In this document: positions 7,770 to 16,831 of the stretch, piece after piece
How the letters are laid out: each line of letters begins with the position of its first letter
How positions within the stretch are numbered: the stretch's first letter is position 1
Assembly: GCA_902778535.1 (NCBI GenBank)
Contig: CACYYG010000031.1
Location: 1-63,159, forward strand
Source: an uncultured Prevotellaceae bacterium
GTDB lineage: Bacteria; Bacteroidota; Bacteroidia; Bacteroidales; Bacteroidaceae
DNA: 63,159 nt
Reading direction: 5' to 3'
Notes under the pieces: generated by a model
Told to the model about the DNA's origin: nothing
The model's input: the letters and a program-made list of their open reading frames with translations, nothing else
The model's database searches: none
Program-made: the position numbers and the translations under genes

Positions 7770-10082
7770 TCATTTCTTATTGACGACGGCCATTGCCTCT
7801 TCGTAGCTCATCTCACGCACACGCTCGTGAAGGGCTTTCGGCAGGCGGTAGTTCTTGCCTTTGTAGCTGATATACGGACCGTAGCGGCCGTTGAGGATTT
7901 CCAAATCGAGGTCTTCGGTGAAGACGCGCAGATGCTTGCGCTCATCCTGATGACGCTTCTCGTCGATGAGTTTCACGGCATCGGCGATGGTGATGGTCAA
8001 CGGATCCATTTCCTTGGGCAGCGAGGCATAGAGCTTCTTGTGCAGCACGTAAGGACCATAGCGGCCAGCGCTCACGGTGACAGGCTCACCCTCATATTCG
8101 CCCAGCATGCGCGGCAGGCGGAACAGCTCGAGAGCTTGCTCCAGGGTAATGGTCTCCATGCTCAGTTCCTTGGGCATGTGGGCAAAGACGGGTTTGTCTT
8201 TCTCGCCTGCATCGCCAATCTGAACGACGGGGCCGAAACGGCCTATCTTCGCATAAACGGGGCGGCCCGTCTTCGGGTCATTGCCTATAAAGCGCTCGCC
8301 GGCCTTATGCTCCATGCGCTGGTTGATGGCTTTGTCGACGGTAGGCTCAAAGTCCTTGTCAAAGTCTTTCATGATTATCTCCCACTTCGCCTTTCCTTCG
8401 GCAATCTTGTCAAAGTCCTGCTCCACGCGGGCGGTGAAGTTATAATCCATGATAGTGGGGAAATTCGCCATCAGGTAGTCGTTCACGACAGTGCCTATAT
8501 CGGTGGGAAGGAGCTTGCCCTTCTCCGAGCCAGTCATCTCCTTGCGCTTCTTCGTGAAAATCTGTCTCTCCTTCAGCGTGATGACGTCGTATTCGCGCTC
8601 CTCGCCTTTTTTGTCGCCCTTGGTCACATAGTCACGCTGCTGGATGGTGGAGATGGTGGGCGCATAGGTCGACGGGCGTCCGATGCCCAGCTCCTCAAGC
8701 TTTTTCACCAACGATGCCTCGGTATAGCGCTGCGGTCCCTGACTGTAGCGCTCGCTGGCACTTATCTCGCGACGTGTGAGCACATCGTTCTGCTTCAACG
8801 GCGGCAGCACATGTACGTACTCGTCGCGGCCCTGCTCCTCCTCGTCGTCGGTCGATTCGCGATAGACTTTCAGGAAACCGTCGAACTTCACCACTTCGCC
8901 TGTGGCCACGAATGACGGTAGTTCACCACTTTCCGTCCTACATCCTATTTCCACCGTTGTCTTCTCTATCTCGGCATCAGCCATCTGGCTGGCGGCGGTT
9001 CGTTTCCAAATGAGTTCATAAAGACGGCGCTCCTGTGCCGTACCTTCGATGGCCGGCTGGTTCATGTAGGTAGGACGAATGGCCTCGTGCGCTTCCTGTG
9101 CGCCCTTTGAGCTGGTGTGATACTGGCGCACCTTCGAGTATTTCTCTCCATACTGGCGAGTGATTTCCTCCTTAGCCGTGTTGATGGCCAGTGCCGAGAG
9201 GTTGACCGAGTCGGTACGCATATAGGTGATGCGTCCGCTCTCGTAGAGGCGCTGTGCCACCATCATCGTCTGGGTCACGGTGAAGCCCAGCTTGCGTGCG
9301 GCTTCCTGCTGCAGCGTCGATGTGGTGAATGGCGGTGCAGGAGTGCGCTTTGTGGGTTTCTTCTGCACGCTGTCTACGGTGAAGGTGGCATCCTTGCATT
9401 GCTCCAGGAAATCCATCACCTCTTGCCTGCTCTTCAGTCGCTGCTGAAGCGTAGCCTTCACCTCTGATGCCGATCCGTCGGCGTTGATGATAGCGAAGAC
9501 GGCCGACACGCTGTAGTAATTCTCGCTCTTGAACGTCTGTATCTCACGCTCTCTCTCCACAATGAGCCTCACGGCTACGCTCTGTACGCGGCCGGCTGAG
9601 AGGGCGGGCTTCACCTTGCGCCAGAGCACTGGCGACAGCTTGAATCCCACCAGACGGTCGAGCACACGGCGTGCCTGCTGAGCGTTTACCAAATGCATAT
9701 CCAGCGTGCGCGGATGCTCGATGGCTTCCAGGATGGCTGGTTTTGTTATCTCATGAAATACGATGCGCTTCGTCTTCTGCTCGTCCAGACCCAGCACCTC
9801 GCACAGATGCCAGCTGATGGCTTCTCCCTCGCGGTCTTCATCACTTGCCAGCCACACCTGGTCGGCTTTCTTGGCCTGCGACTTCAATTCGCTGACCAGC
9901 TTCTTCTTCTCATCGGGAATCTCGTATTCCGGCTCCAGCGAATTCTCGTCGATGCTCAGCTCATGCTTCTTCAGGTCGCGTATGTGGCCGTAGCTAGACA
10001 TCACCTTGAAGCCTTCTCCCAGAAATTTCTCGATGGTCTTTGCCTTCGCAGGCGACTCCACTATAACTAAATTCTTTGGCAT
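7770..10082 (-). CDS. topA: DNA topoisomerase I
   Basis: A 770-residue type IA topoisomerase that relaxes negative supercoils. The N-terminal TOPRIM domain begins MPKNLVIVESPAKAKTIEKFL and contains the acidic DEDREGEAI motif. The active-site Tyr is in RITYMRTDS. The C-terminus lacks tetracysteine zinc ribbons. Instead it has several repeats of the type GRYGPYV/GRFGPVV, the Topo C-terminal repeat common in Bacteroidetes enzymes. ATG 10082 is preceded by a TACTTTTG promoter element on the same strand. Confidence 0.96.
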   Translation of the reverse strand: MPKNLVIVESPAKAKTIEKFLGEGFKVMSSYGHIRDLKKHELSIDENSLEPEYEIPDEKKKLVSELKSQAKKADQVWLASDEDREGEAISWHLCEVLGLDEQKTKRIVFHEITKPAILEAIEHPRTLDMHLVNAQQARRVLDRLVGFKLSPVLWRKVKPALSAGRVQSVAVRLIVEREREIQTFKSENYYSVSAVFAIINADGSASEVKATLQQRLKSRQEVMDFLEQCKDATFTVDSVQKKPTKRTPAPPFTTSTLQQEAARKLGFTVTQTMMVAQRLYESGRITYMRTDSVNLSALAINTAKEEITRQYGEKYSKVRQYHTSSKGAQEAHEAIRPTYMNQPAIEGTAQERRLYELIWKRTAASQMADAEIEKTTVEIGCRTESGELPSFVATGEVVKFDGFLKVYRESTDDEEEQGRDEYVHVLPPLKQNDVLTRREISASERYSQGPQRYTEASLVKKLEELGIGRPSTYAPTISTIQQRDYVTKGDKKGEEREYDVITLKERQIFTKKRKEMTGSEKGKLLPTDIGTVVNDYLMANFPTIMDYNFTARVEQDFDKIAEGKAKWEIIMKDFDKDFEPTVDKAINQRMEHKAGERFIGNDPKTGRPVYAKIGRFGPVVQIGDAGEKDKPVFAHMPKELSMETITLEQALELFRLPRMLGEYEGEPVTVSAGRYGPYVLHKKLYASLPKEMDPLTITIADAVKLIDEKRHQDERKHLRVFTEDLDLEILNGRYGPYISYKGKNYRLPKALHERVREMSYEEAMAVVNKK

Positions 10083-10113
10083 ATTCCTAACTGATGTTTT
10101 TGTTTTTGGGGTG

Positions 10114-10121
10114 CAAAAGTA
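10114..10121 (-). promoter_or_regulatory. -7 element of topA
   Basis: TACTTTTG on the minus strand, 31 bases upstream of the topA start codon. Confidence 0.5.
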
Positions 10122-10205
10122 CGAATAAAGTTTGCTTACACATTATTTATAATAAAAGATTTTTATTTTCTTAACAAATCTTTTGGCGTGACAGAAAAGA
10201 ATTCG

Positions 10206-10213
10206 TAAATTTG
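10206..10213 (+). promoter_or_regulatory. -7 element of the small outer-membrane protein gene
   Basis: TAAATTTG followed by GC. The ATG at 10232 lies 18 bases downstream, so the leader would be short. The TTG at 10211 overlaps this element and is not a credible start. Confidence 0.55.
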
Positions 10214-10231
10214 CGCAAAAATCAGCAAGCC

Positions 10232-10897
10232 ATGACATTCAAGAAAACTTTTGCAATCGCAATGATGGCCATTGCGAGCATCATGCCCGCTACGGCACAG
10301 GAGGTGTTTTCACCTGACAGTTATGTAGGTCTCGGATTCAACGCCGACACCAATCACCCGCTCTTCAGCGGCAGTCTTCGCTTGACGTGGGAAATAGGAA
10401 AGCCCTCCGACATACTGGGCCTGAACGTCGGCTTCGGCTACAGAGGATTCTTCGACCGCGAGCCGCCCCGCGAATTTCTTCGGCACAGTTCGTTTTCCGA
10501 CTATCTGCTCTACAGCAGGGAGAACGGCGAGACAAAGCATGTGAGGCCCGTAGGCGGGCAAATCGTGATTCCTGCCGAGGTGCAGCTGCGCCCGATCAGC
10601 TTGGGCGAAGACTGGCGCCTCTTTGTGGGCGGCGGTGCTGAGTACGGCATCCGTCTCTATCAGTCGCACCGCTATGCCGACTACTACGGCAATCACATGC
10701 TACACTCCAACAGCCTGTCGGTCTATCCCATGCTGGGTGCCATTCTCGATATGGAAGATGAAGGCAGCCTCACGCTCAGCCTCTATATGCGCCACTACCT
10801 GAAGCAGCCCATGAACTATGAGAATCTCTACGACCCCGACAAGTTCAACGCACGAAACTACTTCGGATTCCAGGTCACGATGGCCTTTCATCTATGA
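10232..10897 (+). CDS. Putative outer-membrane beta-barrel protein, function unknown
   Basis: A 221-residue protein with a clear signal peptide (MTFKKTFAIAMMAIASIMPATAQ, cleavage after AQ). The mature part is rich in aromatic and Gly residues with alternating hydrophobic patterns (VGLGFNADTNHPLFSGSLRLTWEIG), and it ends in FQVTMAFHL, as expected for an 8-10 stranded outer-membrane barrel. No enzyme motif is visible and I do not recognise a named family. It has its own promoter and its stop codon abuts a dispersed GAGGAG-type repeat. Confidence 0.7.
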   Translation: MTFKKTFAIAMMAIASIMPATAQEVFSPDSYVGLGFNADTNHPLFSGSLRLTWEIGKPSDILGLNVGFGYRGFFDREPPREFLRHSSFSDYLLYSRENGETKHVRPVGGQIVIPAEVQLRPISLGEDWRLFVGGGAEYGIRLYQSHRYADYYGNHMLHSNSLSVYPMLGAILDMEDEGSLTLSLYMRHYLKQPMNYENLYDPDKFNARNYFGFQVTMAFHL

Positions 10898-10985
10898 GGA
10901 GATGAGGAGCTGAGTAGGAAAGCCAAATCTGCTCATCTACTCAACTCCTCAACTCCACAACTCCACAACTGCTAATCTCCTCAAA
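10896..10985. repeat. GAGGAG/CTCCTC dispersed hairpin repeat, copy 1
   Basis: A purine-rich arm (GAGGAGATGAGGAGCTGAG) is followed by a pyrimidine/A arm made of CTCAACTCC-type units, able to fold into an imperfect hairpin. It fills the gap between the convergent outer-membrane protein and nrdD genes and overlaps the nrdD stop codon. A second, longer copy is at 22152-22285. It may serve as a bidirectional terminator or mRNA end. Confidence 0.65.
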
Positions 10986-13212
10986 ACAGGCTCTGCTCGC
11001 CGTCGTCGATATGTGTGACGCGGTCGTTGAGCTCTGCCAGCTTGCCTGAGTTCCAGCGGTCGGTAGTGCCGACGAGATAGCCGGTGATGCGCTGCAGGCG
11101 GTCGATGTTGGTCGAGTGGCAGCGGGGACATTCCTTCAGGTTGGGCGTAGCGTTCTCGTAGCCGCAGTCCATGCAGCGGTTGCGGTTGTGGTTGACGCTT
11201 CCGTAGCCCATGTTCAGACGGTCCATCATGTCGACGACGCTCATAATGACCTGCGGGTTGTGGGTAGCGTCGCCGTCAATCTCGACGTAGAAGATGTGTC
11301 CGCCGCGTGTCAGGTCGTGATAGGGAGCTTCGATTTCGGCCTTGTGGCGTGCTGAGCACTTGTAGTAGACGGGCACGTGGTTGGAGTTGGTGTAGTAGTC
11401 GCGGTCGGTAATGCCGGGGATGCTGCCGAAGTCCTTGCGGTCGCGCTTGGTGAAGCGCCCGGCCAGTCCCTCGGCCGGTGTGGCCAGCACGGAGTAGTTG
11501 TGGTGGTAGCGCTCGCAGAAGTCGTTGACGCGGTCGCGCATATAGGTGATGATGCGCAGTCCCAGCTGCTGTGCCTCGTCGCTCTCGCCGTGATGATGGC
11601 CAATGAGTGCCACGAGACATTCTGCCAGCCCGATGAAGCCGATGCCCAGCGTACCCTGATTGATGACGCTCTGCACCGTGTCGTCGGGGCGCAGCTTGTC
11701 GCCGCCTATCCACAGGCTCTTCATCAGCAGCGGGAACTGCTTGGCCAGCGCCTTCTTCTGAAACTCGAAGCGGTCGTCGAGCTGCTTCGCCGTCACCTCC
11801 AGCATGTGGTCGAGCTTGGCAAAGAACTGCCCGATGCGCTGCTCCTTGTCGTCGATGCTGCGACATTCCAGCGCCATACGCACCAGGTTGATGGTAGAGA
11901 ACGAGAGGTTGCCGCGGCCTATCGACGTCTTCGGCCCGAAGCGGTTTTCAAACACACGCGTGCGGCAGCCCATCGTGGCCACCTCGTGCTCATAGCGCTT
12001 CGGATCGTCGGGACGCCACTCGTCGCACTGGTTGAACGTTGCGTCGAGGTTGAGGAAATTGGGGAAGAACCGGCGCGCCGTCACCTTGCAGGCCAGCTGA
12101 TAGAGGTCGAAGTTGCGGTCTTCGGGCAAGTAGTTCACGCCGCGCTTCTTCTTCCATATCTGAATGGGGAAGATGGCCGTCTCGCCGTCGCCGACGCCAT
12201 CGTAGGTGCTCAGCAGAATCTCGCGCATCACGCAGCGGCCCTCGGCGCTGGTGTCAGTACCGTAGTTGATGCTGGAGAACACCACCTGATTGCCGCCTCT
12301 TGAGTGGATGGTGTTCATGTTGTGGATGAAGGCCTCCATCGACTGGTGCACGCGGCCCACGGTCTTGTTGATGGCATGCTGGCGCACGCGGTCGATGCCC
12401 TTCAGCCCGTCGAGCGGCTGCTTCAGGTAGTCGATGAGCGGCTCGTCGTAGAGGGCGCTGTAGTCCTCGCCGTTCAGGTCTTCCAGGTATTTCAGCTCCT
12501 CTTTATACGTCAGGCGCACGAAGGGTGCGAGGTAGAAGTCGAAGGCGGGAATGGCCTGCCCGCCGTGCATCTCGTTCTGGGCGCACTCCATCGAGATGCA
12601 GGCCAGCACGCTTGCCGTCTCGATGCGCTTGGCAGGACGTGAGGCTCCGTGTCCGGCAATGAAGCCGCAGGTCAGGATGTGGTCAAGCGGATGCTGCACG
12701 CAGGTGAACGACTTCGTGGGGTAGTAGTCCTTGTCGTGTATGTGCAGCAGGTTGTTCTTCACAGCCTCGCGGGCATCGTCAGAGAGGAGGTAGTCGTCGA
12801 CGAATGGCTTGGTGCTTTCCGACGCAAACTTCATCATCATGCCAGCCGGCGTGTCGGCGTTCATGTTGGCATTCTCGCGCGTGATGTCGTTGTTCTTCAC
12901 GTTCACGATGTCGAGGAAGATGTCGCGTGTCTTGGCCTTGCGGGCGATGGAGCGCTGGTTGCGGTAGGCTATGTACTTCTGCGCCACGTCCTTACGGCTC
13001 GACTTCATCAGCTCCAGCTCCACAGCGTCCTGAATCTCCTCCACATTCATCTGCGCCTTGCCTCGCTGAGCCACGTGGTCGGTAATCTGGTTCACCAGGC
13101 GCTCGTCCTCACCTTTGTCGGTCTGCATCATAGCCTTGCGTATGGCGGCCATGATTTTCTGTTCATTGAAGCCGACGATGCGACCGTCGCGCTTCACAAC
13201 TGTCTGTATCAT
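10981..13212 (-). CDS. nrdD: Anaerobic ribonucleoside-triphosphate reductase
   Basis: A 743-residue class III ribonucleotide reductase that makes dNTPs under anoxia using a glycyl radical. The N-terminus (about residues 1-90) is an ATP-cone with VVKRDGRIVGFNEQKI. The C-terminus carries a four-Cys zinc site (CMDCGY...CPRC) followed by the glycyl-radical region RITGYLVG. The activase NrdG, often encoded next to nrdD, is not adjacent: downstream is a convergent gene. ATG at 13212 (MIQTVVKRD) is used; an upstream TTG at 13260 overlaps the promoter element. Confidence 0.95.
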   Translation of the reverse strand: MIQTVVKRDGRIVGFNEQKIMAAIRKAMMQTDKGEDERLVNQITDHVAQRGKAQMNVEEIQDAVELELMKSSRKDVAQKYIAYRNQRSIARKAKTRDIFLDIVNVKNNDITRENANMNADTPAGMMMKFASESTKPFVDDYLLSDDAREAVKNNLLHIHDKDYYPTKSFTCVQHPLDHILTCGFIAGHGASRPAKRIETASVLACISMECAQNEMHGGQAIPAFDFYLAPFVRLTYKEELKYLEDLNGEDYSALYDEPLIDYLKQPLDGLKGIDRVRQHAINKTVGRVHQSMEAFIHNMNTIHSRGGNQVVFSSINYGTDTSAEGRCVMREILLSTYDGVGDGETAIFPIQIWKKKRGVNYLPEDRNFDLYQLACKVTARRFFPNFLNLDATFNQCDEWRPDDPKRYEHEVATMGCRTRVFENRFGPKTSIGRGNLSFSTINLVRMALECRSIDDKEQRIGQFFAKLDHMLEVTAKQLDDRFEFQKKALAKQFPLLMKSLWIGGDKLRPDDTVQSVINQGTLGIGFIGLAECLVALIGHHHGESDEAQQLGLRIITYMRDRVNDFCERYHHNYSVLATPAEGLAGRFTKRDRKDFGSIPGITDRDYYTNSNHVPVYYKCSARHKAEIEAPYHDLTRGGHIFYVEIDGDATHNPQVIMSVVDMMDRLNMGYGSVNHNRNRCMDCGYENATPNLKECPRCHSTNIDRLQRITGYLVGTTDRWNSGKLAELNDRVTHIDDGEQSLF

Positions 13213-13257
13213 AATTCTTTTATTGTTTTGGGCTGTTATTGTACTGAAAACGTGTTG

Positions 13258-13265
13258 CAAAGATA
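13258..13265 (-). promoter_or_regulatory. -7 element of nrdD
   Basis: TATCTTTG on the minus strand, 45 bases upstream of the nrdD ATG. The leader between them shows no recognisable riboswitch. Confidence 0.5.
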
Positions 13266-13398
13266 GCCATTTTTTTTGCAGAAAAGACAGCTACGAACCA
13301 TCTTTTTCTTGTTAAATAATGTCAACGTCTTTTCAGGAAGTCTGTCGGCCAGCTCACCCGGCCTTGCCCGTAGCGTTCTGTAGGTTTGTGCCCATTTT

Positions 13399-13481
13399 GT
13401 AACCACGTGGGTTACTAACAGTAACTCGCATGGTTACTGACAGTAACCCACGTGGTTACTGTTAGTAACCCTCGTGGTTAC
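13399..13481. repeat. Array of four 17-nt palindromes at 22-bp period, locus 1
   Basis: Units begin at 13399, 13421, 13443 and 13465. Each is 17 nt with ends GTAAC and GTTAC around a central ACGTG/CGCAT/CACGT/CTCGT core. They are separated by 5-nt spacers TAACA, TGACA and TGTTA. The first and last spacers are reverse complements, so the whole 83 nt is itself a near-palindrome. It can form four small hairpins or one long cruciform. A second array with the same four-unit, 22-bp layout and partly shared flanks is at 46084-46166. This one sits in the 560-bp spacer between divergent nrdD and IMP cyclohydrolase genes. The rest of that spacer (13266-13398, 13482-13686) shows nothing recognisable. 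Confidence 0.9.
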
Positions 13482-13686
13482 CGCTGTTTTGAAGCATTTT
13501 GGCATCAACGCCCAAATCGGCCCCGTAAAACGGGTTGAGTTTACGGCTGACAACGTCTGCTCTGCCAGCAGTTCTTAGCCTGCCTTTCACAGCAGTAAAG
13601 CCACGGTGCTGCCAGCGAGATGTGCAAAGCCGAAAAATGACCTAAAGCAGGAAAACAGAAGAATGAAAAAAAATAAATGATTTTGT

Positions 13687-13717
13687 TTTGTATTACGTAC
13701 GACTTTTAGTAACTTTG
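13687..13717 (+). promoter_or_regulatory. Promoter of the IMP cyclohydrolase gene
   Basis: TTTG at 13687-13690 (-33) and TAACTTTG at 13710-13717 (-7), with a 19-bp spacer. This is the best match to the Bacteroidetes vegetative promoter in the window. The leader would be about 50 nt. Confidence 0.65.
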
Positions 13718-13774
13718 CAGGCTCATACATATTTATATTATTGTATCACAACAACAGACAACAGAAAAGGAAAG

Positions 13775-14368
13775 ATGGCAGACATGAAGCAGATGAAGAC
13801 GGCGTTGATTTCGGTGTTCCACAAGGACGGGCTCGACGAGCTGCTGAAGAAACTCAACGCAGAGGGCGTGCGCTTCCTCTCGACAGGCGGCACGCAGAAA
13901 TTTATTGAAGAGCAGGGCTACGAGTGCCAGAAGGTGGAGGACGTGACCACCTATCCCAGCATCCTCGGCGGCCGCGTGAAGACATTGCATCCGAAGGTGT
14001 TCGGAGGCATCCTGGGACGCCGTGAGAACGCCGGCGACCAAGAGCAGATGAAGCAGTATGACATTCCCGAGATAGACTTGGTCATCGTCGACCTGTACCC
14101 CTTTGAGCAGACAGTGGCCAGCGGTGCCACAGAGGCTGACATCATCGAGAAAATCGACATTGGCGGCATCTCGCTGATCCGTGCAGGAGCAAAGAACTTT
14201 AACGACGTGGTCATCGTTCCCTCGAAGGCCGAATACAGCGTGCTGCTCGACATTCTGAACCAGCAGGGCGCACAGACAACACTTGAGCAGCGCCGCATGT
14301 TCGCCGAGCGTGCCTTCGGTGTGAGCTCACACTACGATACGGCCATTCACAACTGGTTTGTCAAATAA
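13775..14368 (+). CDS. IMP cyclohydrolase domain protein (PurH N-terminal half)
   Basis: A 197-residue protein matching only the MGS-like IMP cyclohydrolase half of PurH: ALISVFHKDGLDEL, STGGTQKFIEE, GGRVKTLHPKVFGGIL, DLVIVDLYPFE, IDIGGISLIRAGAKNF. That half closes FAICAR to IMP, the last step of purine synthesis. Usual PurH is about 510 residues with a C-terminal AICAR formyltransferase domain, which is absent here. The stop follows HNWFVK and the next gene is mreB. Either the two activities are encoded separately in this organism or the gene is truncated; the clean end, own promoter and intact frame favour separate genes. Confidence 0.88.
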   Translation: MADMKQMKTALISVFHKDGLDELLKKLNAEGVRFLSTGGTQKFIEEQGYECQKVEDVTTYPSILGGRVKTLHPKVFGGILGRRENAGDQEQMKQYDIPEIDLVIVDLYPFEQTVASGATEADIIEKIDIGGISLIRAGAKNFNDVVIVPSKAEYSVLLDILNQQGAQTTLEQRRMFAERAFGVSSHYDTAIHNWFVK

Positions 14369-14410
14369 ATCTCAAATCTCAATTCTAAAATCTCAAACAA
14401 CAAAAGGAAT

Positions 14411-15433
14411 ATGGGATTCTTCAGTTTCAGACAAGAGCTGGCCATGGACCTTGGCACAGCGAATACGATTATCATCAGCGACGACAAGATTGTTGTCGAC
14501 GAGCCGTCGGTGGTGGCTATGGACCGCCGCACCGACAAGATGATTGCGGTGGGCGAGCGCGCCAAGATGATGTATGAAAAGACTCACGACAACATACGCA
14601 CCGTGCGCCCGCTGCGCGACGGCGTCATTGCCGACTTCTCTGCCTGCGAGCAGATGATGCGCGGACTGATAAAGATGGTTCACACAGGCCATCACTTCTT
14701 CTCACCCTCGCTGCGCATGGTCATCGGCGTGCCTTCGGGCTCTACCGAGGTGGAGCTGCGCGCCGTGCGCGACTCGGCCGAGCATGCCGACGGACGCGAC
14801 GTCTTCCTGATCTTTGAGCCTATGGCAGCAGCCATCGGCATCGGCATCGACGTCGAAGCCCCCGAGGGCAACATGATTGTCGATATCGGCGGCGGCTCTA
14901 CCGAGATTGCAGTCATCTCGCTGGGCGGCATCGTCAGCAACAACAGCATCCGCACCGCAGGCGACGACCTCACCGCCGACATTCAGGAATATATGGCGCG
15001 CCAGCACAACGTGAAGGTGTCGGAGCGCATGGCCGAGCGCATCAAAATCAACGTCGGCGCCGCCCTCACCGACCTGGGCGACGAAGGACCGGAGGACTAC
15101 ATCGTGCACGGCCCCAACCGCATCACCGCCCTGCCCATGGAGGTGCCCGTGTGCTATCAGGAGATAGCCCACTGCCTCGACAAGACGGTGGCAAAGATTG
15201 AGAACGCCGTGCTGTCGGCCCTTGAGCACACACCGCCCGAGCTGTATGCCGACATCGTGCAGAACGGCATCTACCTCACCGGCGGCGGCGCCTTGCTGCG
15301 CGGCCTCGACAAGCGCCTCACCGACAAAATAAGCATCCCCTTCCGCGTGCCCGAAGACCCGCTGCACAGCGTGGCAAAGGGTGCAGGCATTGCCCTGAAA
15401 AACGTCGACCGCTTCTCGTTCCTGATGCGTTAG
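14411..15433 (+). CDS. mreB: Rod shape-determining protein MreB
   Basis: A 340-residue actin-like ATPase that polymerises beneath the inner membrane and guides lateral peptidoglycan synthesis. Actin-fold nucleotide motifs are DLGTANTII (phosphate 1), IVDIGGGSTEIAVISLGG (phosphate 2), and GIYLTGGGALLRGLDKRL (adenosine site). It is the first gene of mreB-mreC-mreD-PBP2, all on the same strand with 1-32 bp gaps. The 42 bp upstream consist of AAATCTCAA-type repeats also found inside parE. Confidence 0.97.
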   Translation: MGFFSFRQELAMDLGTANTIIISDDKIVVDEPSVVAMDRRTDKMIAVGERAKMMYEKTHDNIRTVRPLRDGVIADFSACEQMMRGLIKMVHTGHHFFSPSLRMVIGVPSGSTEVELRAVRDSAEHADGRDVFLIFEPMAAAIGIGIDVEAPEGNMIVDIGGGSTEIAVISLGGIVSNNSIRTAGDDLTADIQEYMARQHNVKVSERMAERIKINVGAALTDLGDEGPEDYIVHGPNRITALPMEVPVCYQEIAHCLDKTVAKIENAVLSALEHTPPELYADIVQNGIYLTGGGALLRGLDKRLTDKISIPFRVPEDPLHSVAKGAGIALKNVDRFSFLMR

Positions 15434-15434
15434 G

Positions 15435-16295
15435 ATGCAGAACCTCATAGCGTTCTTCACCAAGAACTTTCACTGGCTGCTGTTCCTCTTCCTGGAACTG
15501 GTCTGTGTGGTGCTGCTGTTCCGCTACAACAGCTATCAGGGCAGCGTGTGGGTATCGTCGGCCAACGCCGTCATAGGCAAGGTCTACGAGTGGAAGTCGG
15601 ACGTTGAGCAGTTCTTCAGTCTGGAAGAGCGCGCACGCCGCCTGACCGACGAGAACATCGCCCTGCAGCGGCAGCTCAACCAAGTACGCGAGGAACTGCT
15701 CGACCTGAAAGGCGACACGGCCGTCTTCGACAGCGTCGCACAGGAAGTCATCAGCGACCTGCACCTGCTGCCCGCCAAGGTGGTGAGCAACAGTCTGCGC
15801 AGGCCCGACAACCTGCTGACCGTAGACCGCGGACGCACCGACGGCGTCATGCCCGACATGGGCGTCGTCAGCGGCACCGGTCTGGTAGGCGTCGTCTACA
15901 TGACTGGCGAGCACTACAGCGTGGTGATGCCGCTGCTGAACGTGCACTCACGCGTCAGCTGCGCCATCCGCAATCACGGCTACTTCGGCTACATGTCGTG
16001 GGACGGCAGCAGCACCACCGACGCCTTCATGGAGGACGTGCCGCGCCACGCACAGTTCAAGACGGGCGAATGGGTGGAGACCAGCGGCTACAGCGACATC
16101 TTCCCGCCGGGCATCACCATCGGCCAAATCACGGCGATTGGCAACTCGGCCGACGGACTTTCCTACAGGCTTCGCGTCAAGCTGAACACCAACTTCAGCA
16201 CCCTGCGCGAGGTCAGCATCATCACCGACAACACTTTCCCCGAGCGCCTGCAGCTGCTGAAGGCGGCACGCGACTCTATGGCTCTGGCAAACTAA
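15435..16295 (+). CDS. mreC: Rod shape-determining protein MreC
   Basis: A 286-residue bitopic protein: one N-terminal transmembrane helix (about residues 11-31, WLLFLFLELVCVVLLF), then a coiled coil (about 60-95) and the periplasmic MreC beta-domains. It scaffolds the elongasome. It starts one base after the mreB stop, so it is translationally coupled. Confidence 0.93.
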   Translation: MQNLIAFFTKNFHWLLFLFLELVCVVLLFRYNSYQGSVWVSSANAVIGKVYEWKSDVEQFFSLEERARRLTDENIALQRQLNQVREELLDLKGDTAVFDSVAQEVISDLHLLPAKVVSNSLRRPDNLLTVDRGRTDGVMPDMGVVSGTGLVGVVYMTGEHYSVVMPLLNVHSRVSCAIRNHGYFGYMSWDGSSTTDAFMEDVPRHAQFKTGEWVETSGYSDIFPPGITIGQITAIGNSADGLSYRLRVKLNTNFSTLREVSIITDNTFPERLQLLKAARDSMALAN

Positions 16296-16301
16296 GACAC
16301 A

Positions 16302-16799
16302 ATGACAATAGATTTCCTGCGACGGCTATTTGTATGCATCATCGTCTGTCTGCTACAGGTGCTGGTGTTCAACCGCATCTTCCTGTTTGATGTGGCGATG
16401 CCGTTGATGGTCGTCTATTTCATCATTGCCATGCCGCGCGGCTATCCGCGATGGGGCACCCTGCTGTGGAGCTTCTTCCTCGGCCTGACCGTCGACATGT
16501 TCCGCAACACGCCGGGCGTTACTGCTGCCGCGCTCACCATCGTGGGCATGGTGCAGCCCTACCTCATCGAGCTCTTCCTGCCTCGCGATGCCGAACCCGA
16601 CATCAAGTCGTCGGCACGCTCCCTGGGCGTGTGGCATTTCCTCAGCCTCGCCGCCATTCTCGTTGTCATCTTCAGCCTCGTGTTCTTCGCGCTGGAGGCC
16701 TTCACCTTCGGCGCCTGGCTCTGGTGCCTGGAGTGTGCCGGCGCCAGCGCACTGCTAACTATCGCCCTGATCATGGCATTTGAAACGGTGAGGAAATAA
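16302..16799 (+). CDS. mreD: Rod shape-determining protein MreD
   Basis: A 165-residue polytopic membrane protein with five to six predicted helices (FVCIIVCLLQVLVFNRIFLF, VVYFIIAM, TLLWSFFLGLTVDMF, FLSLAAILVVIFSLVFFAL, LLTIALIMAF). Position and topology identify it as MreD, the membrane partner of MreC. Six bases separate it from mreC. Confidence 0.88.
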   Translation: MTIDFLRRLFVCIIVCLLQVLVFNRIFLFDVAMPLMVVYFIIAMPRGYPRWGTLLWSFFLGLTVDMFRNTPGVTAAALTIVGMVQPYLIELFLPRDAEPDIKSSARSLGVWHFLSLAAILVVIFSLVFFALEAFTFGAWLWCLECAGASALLTIALIMAFETVRK

Positions 16800-16831
16800 A
16801 ACGGTTATTGGTTATTGTATAACGGTTATTG

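Noticed and set aside
11377-12303. Long ORFs opposite nrdD, korA, PBP2, parE and the PUL genes
   Set aside because: They are shadows caused by GC-rich third positions, with no motifs, promoters or start signals.
13399-13481. CRISPR array interpretation of the GTAAC palindromes
   Set aside because: The repeats are 17 nt with 5-nt near-constant spacers, only four units, and no cas genes. Spacers of 5 nt cannot be CRISPR spacers.
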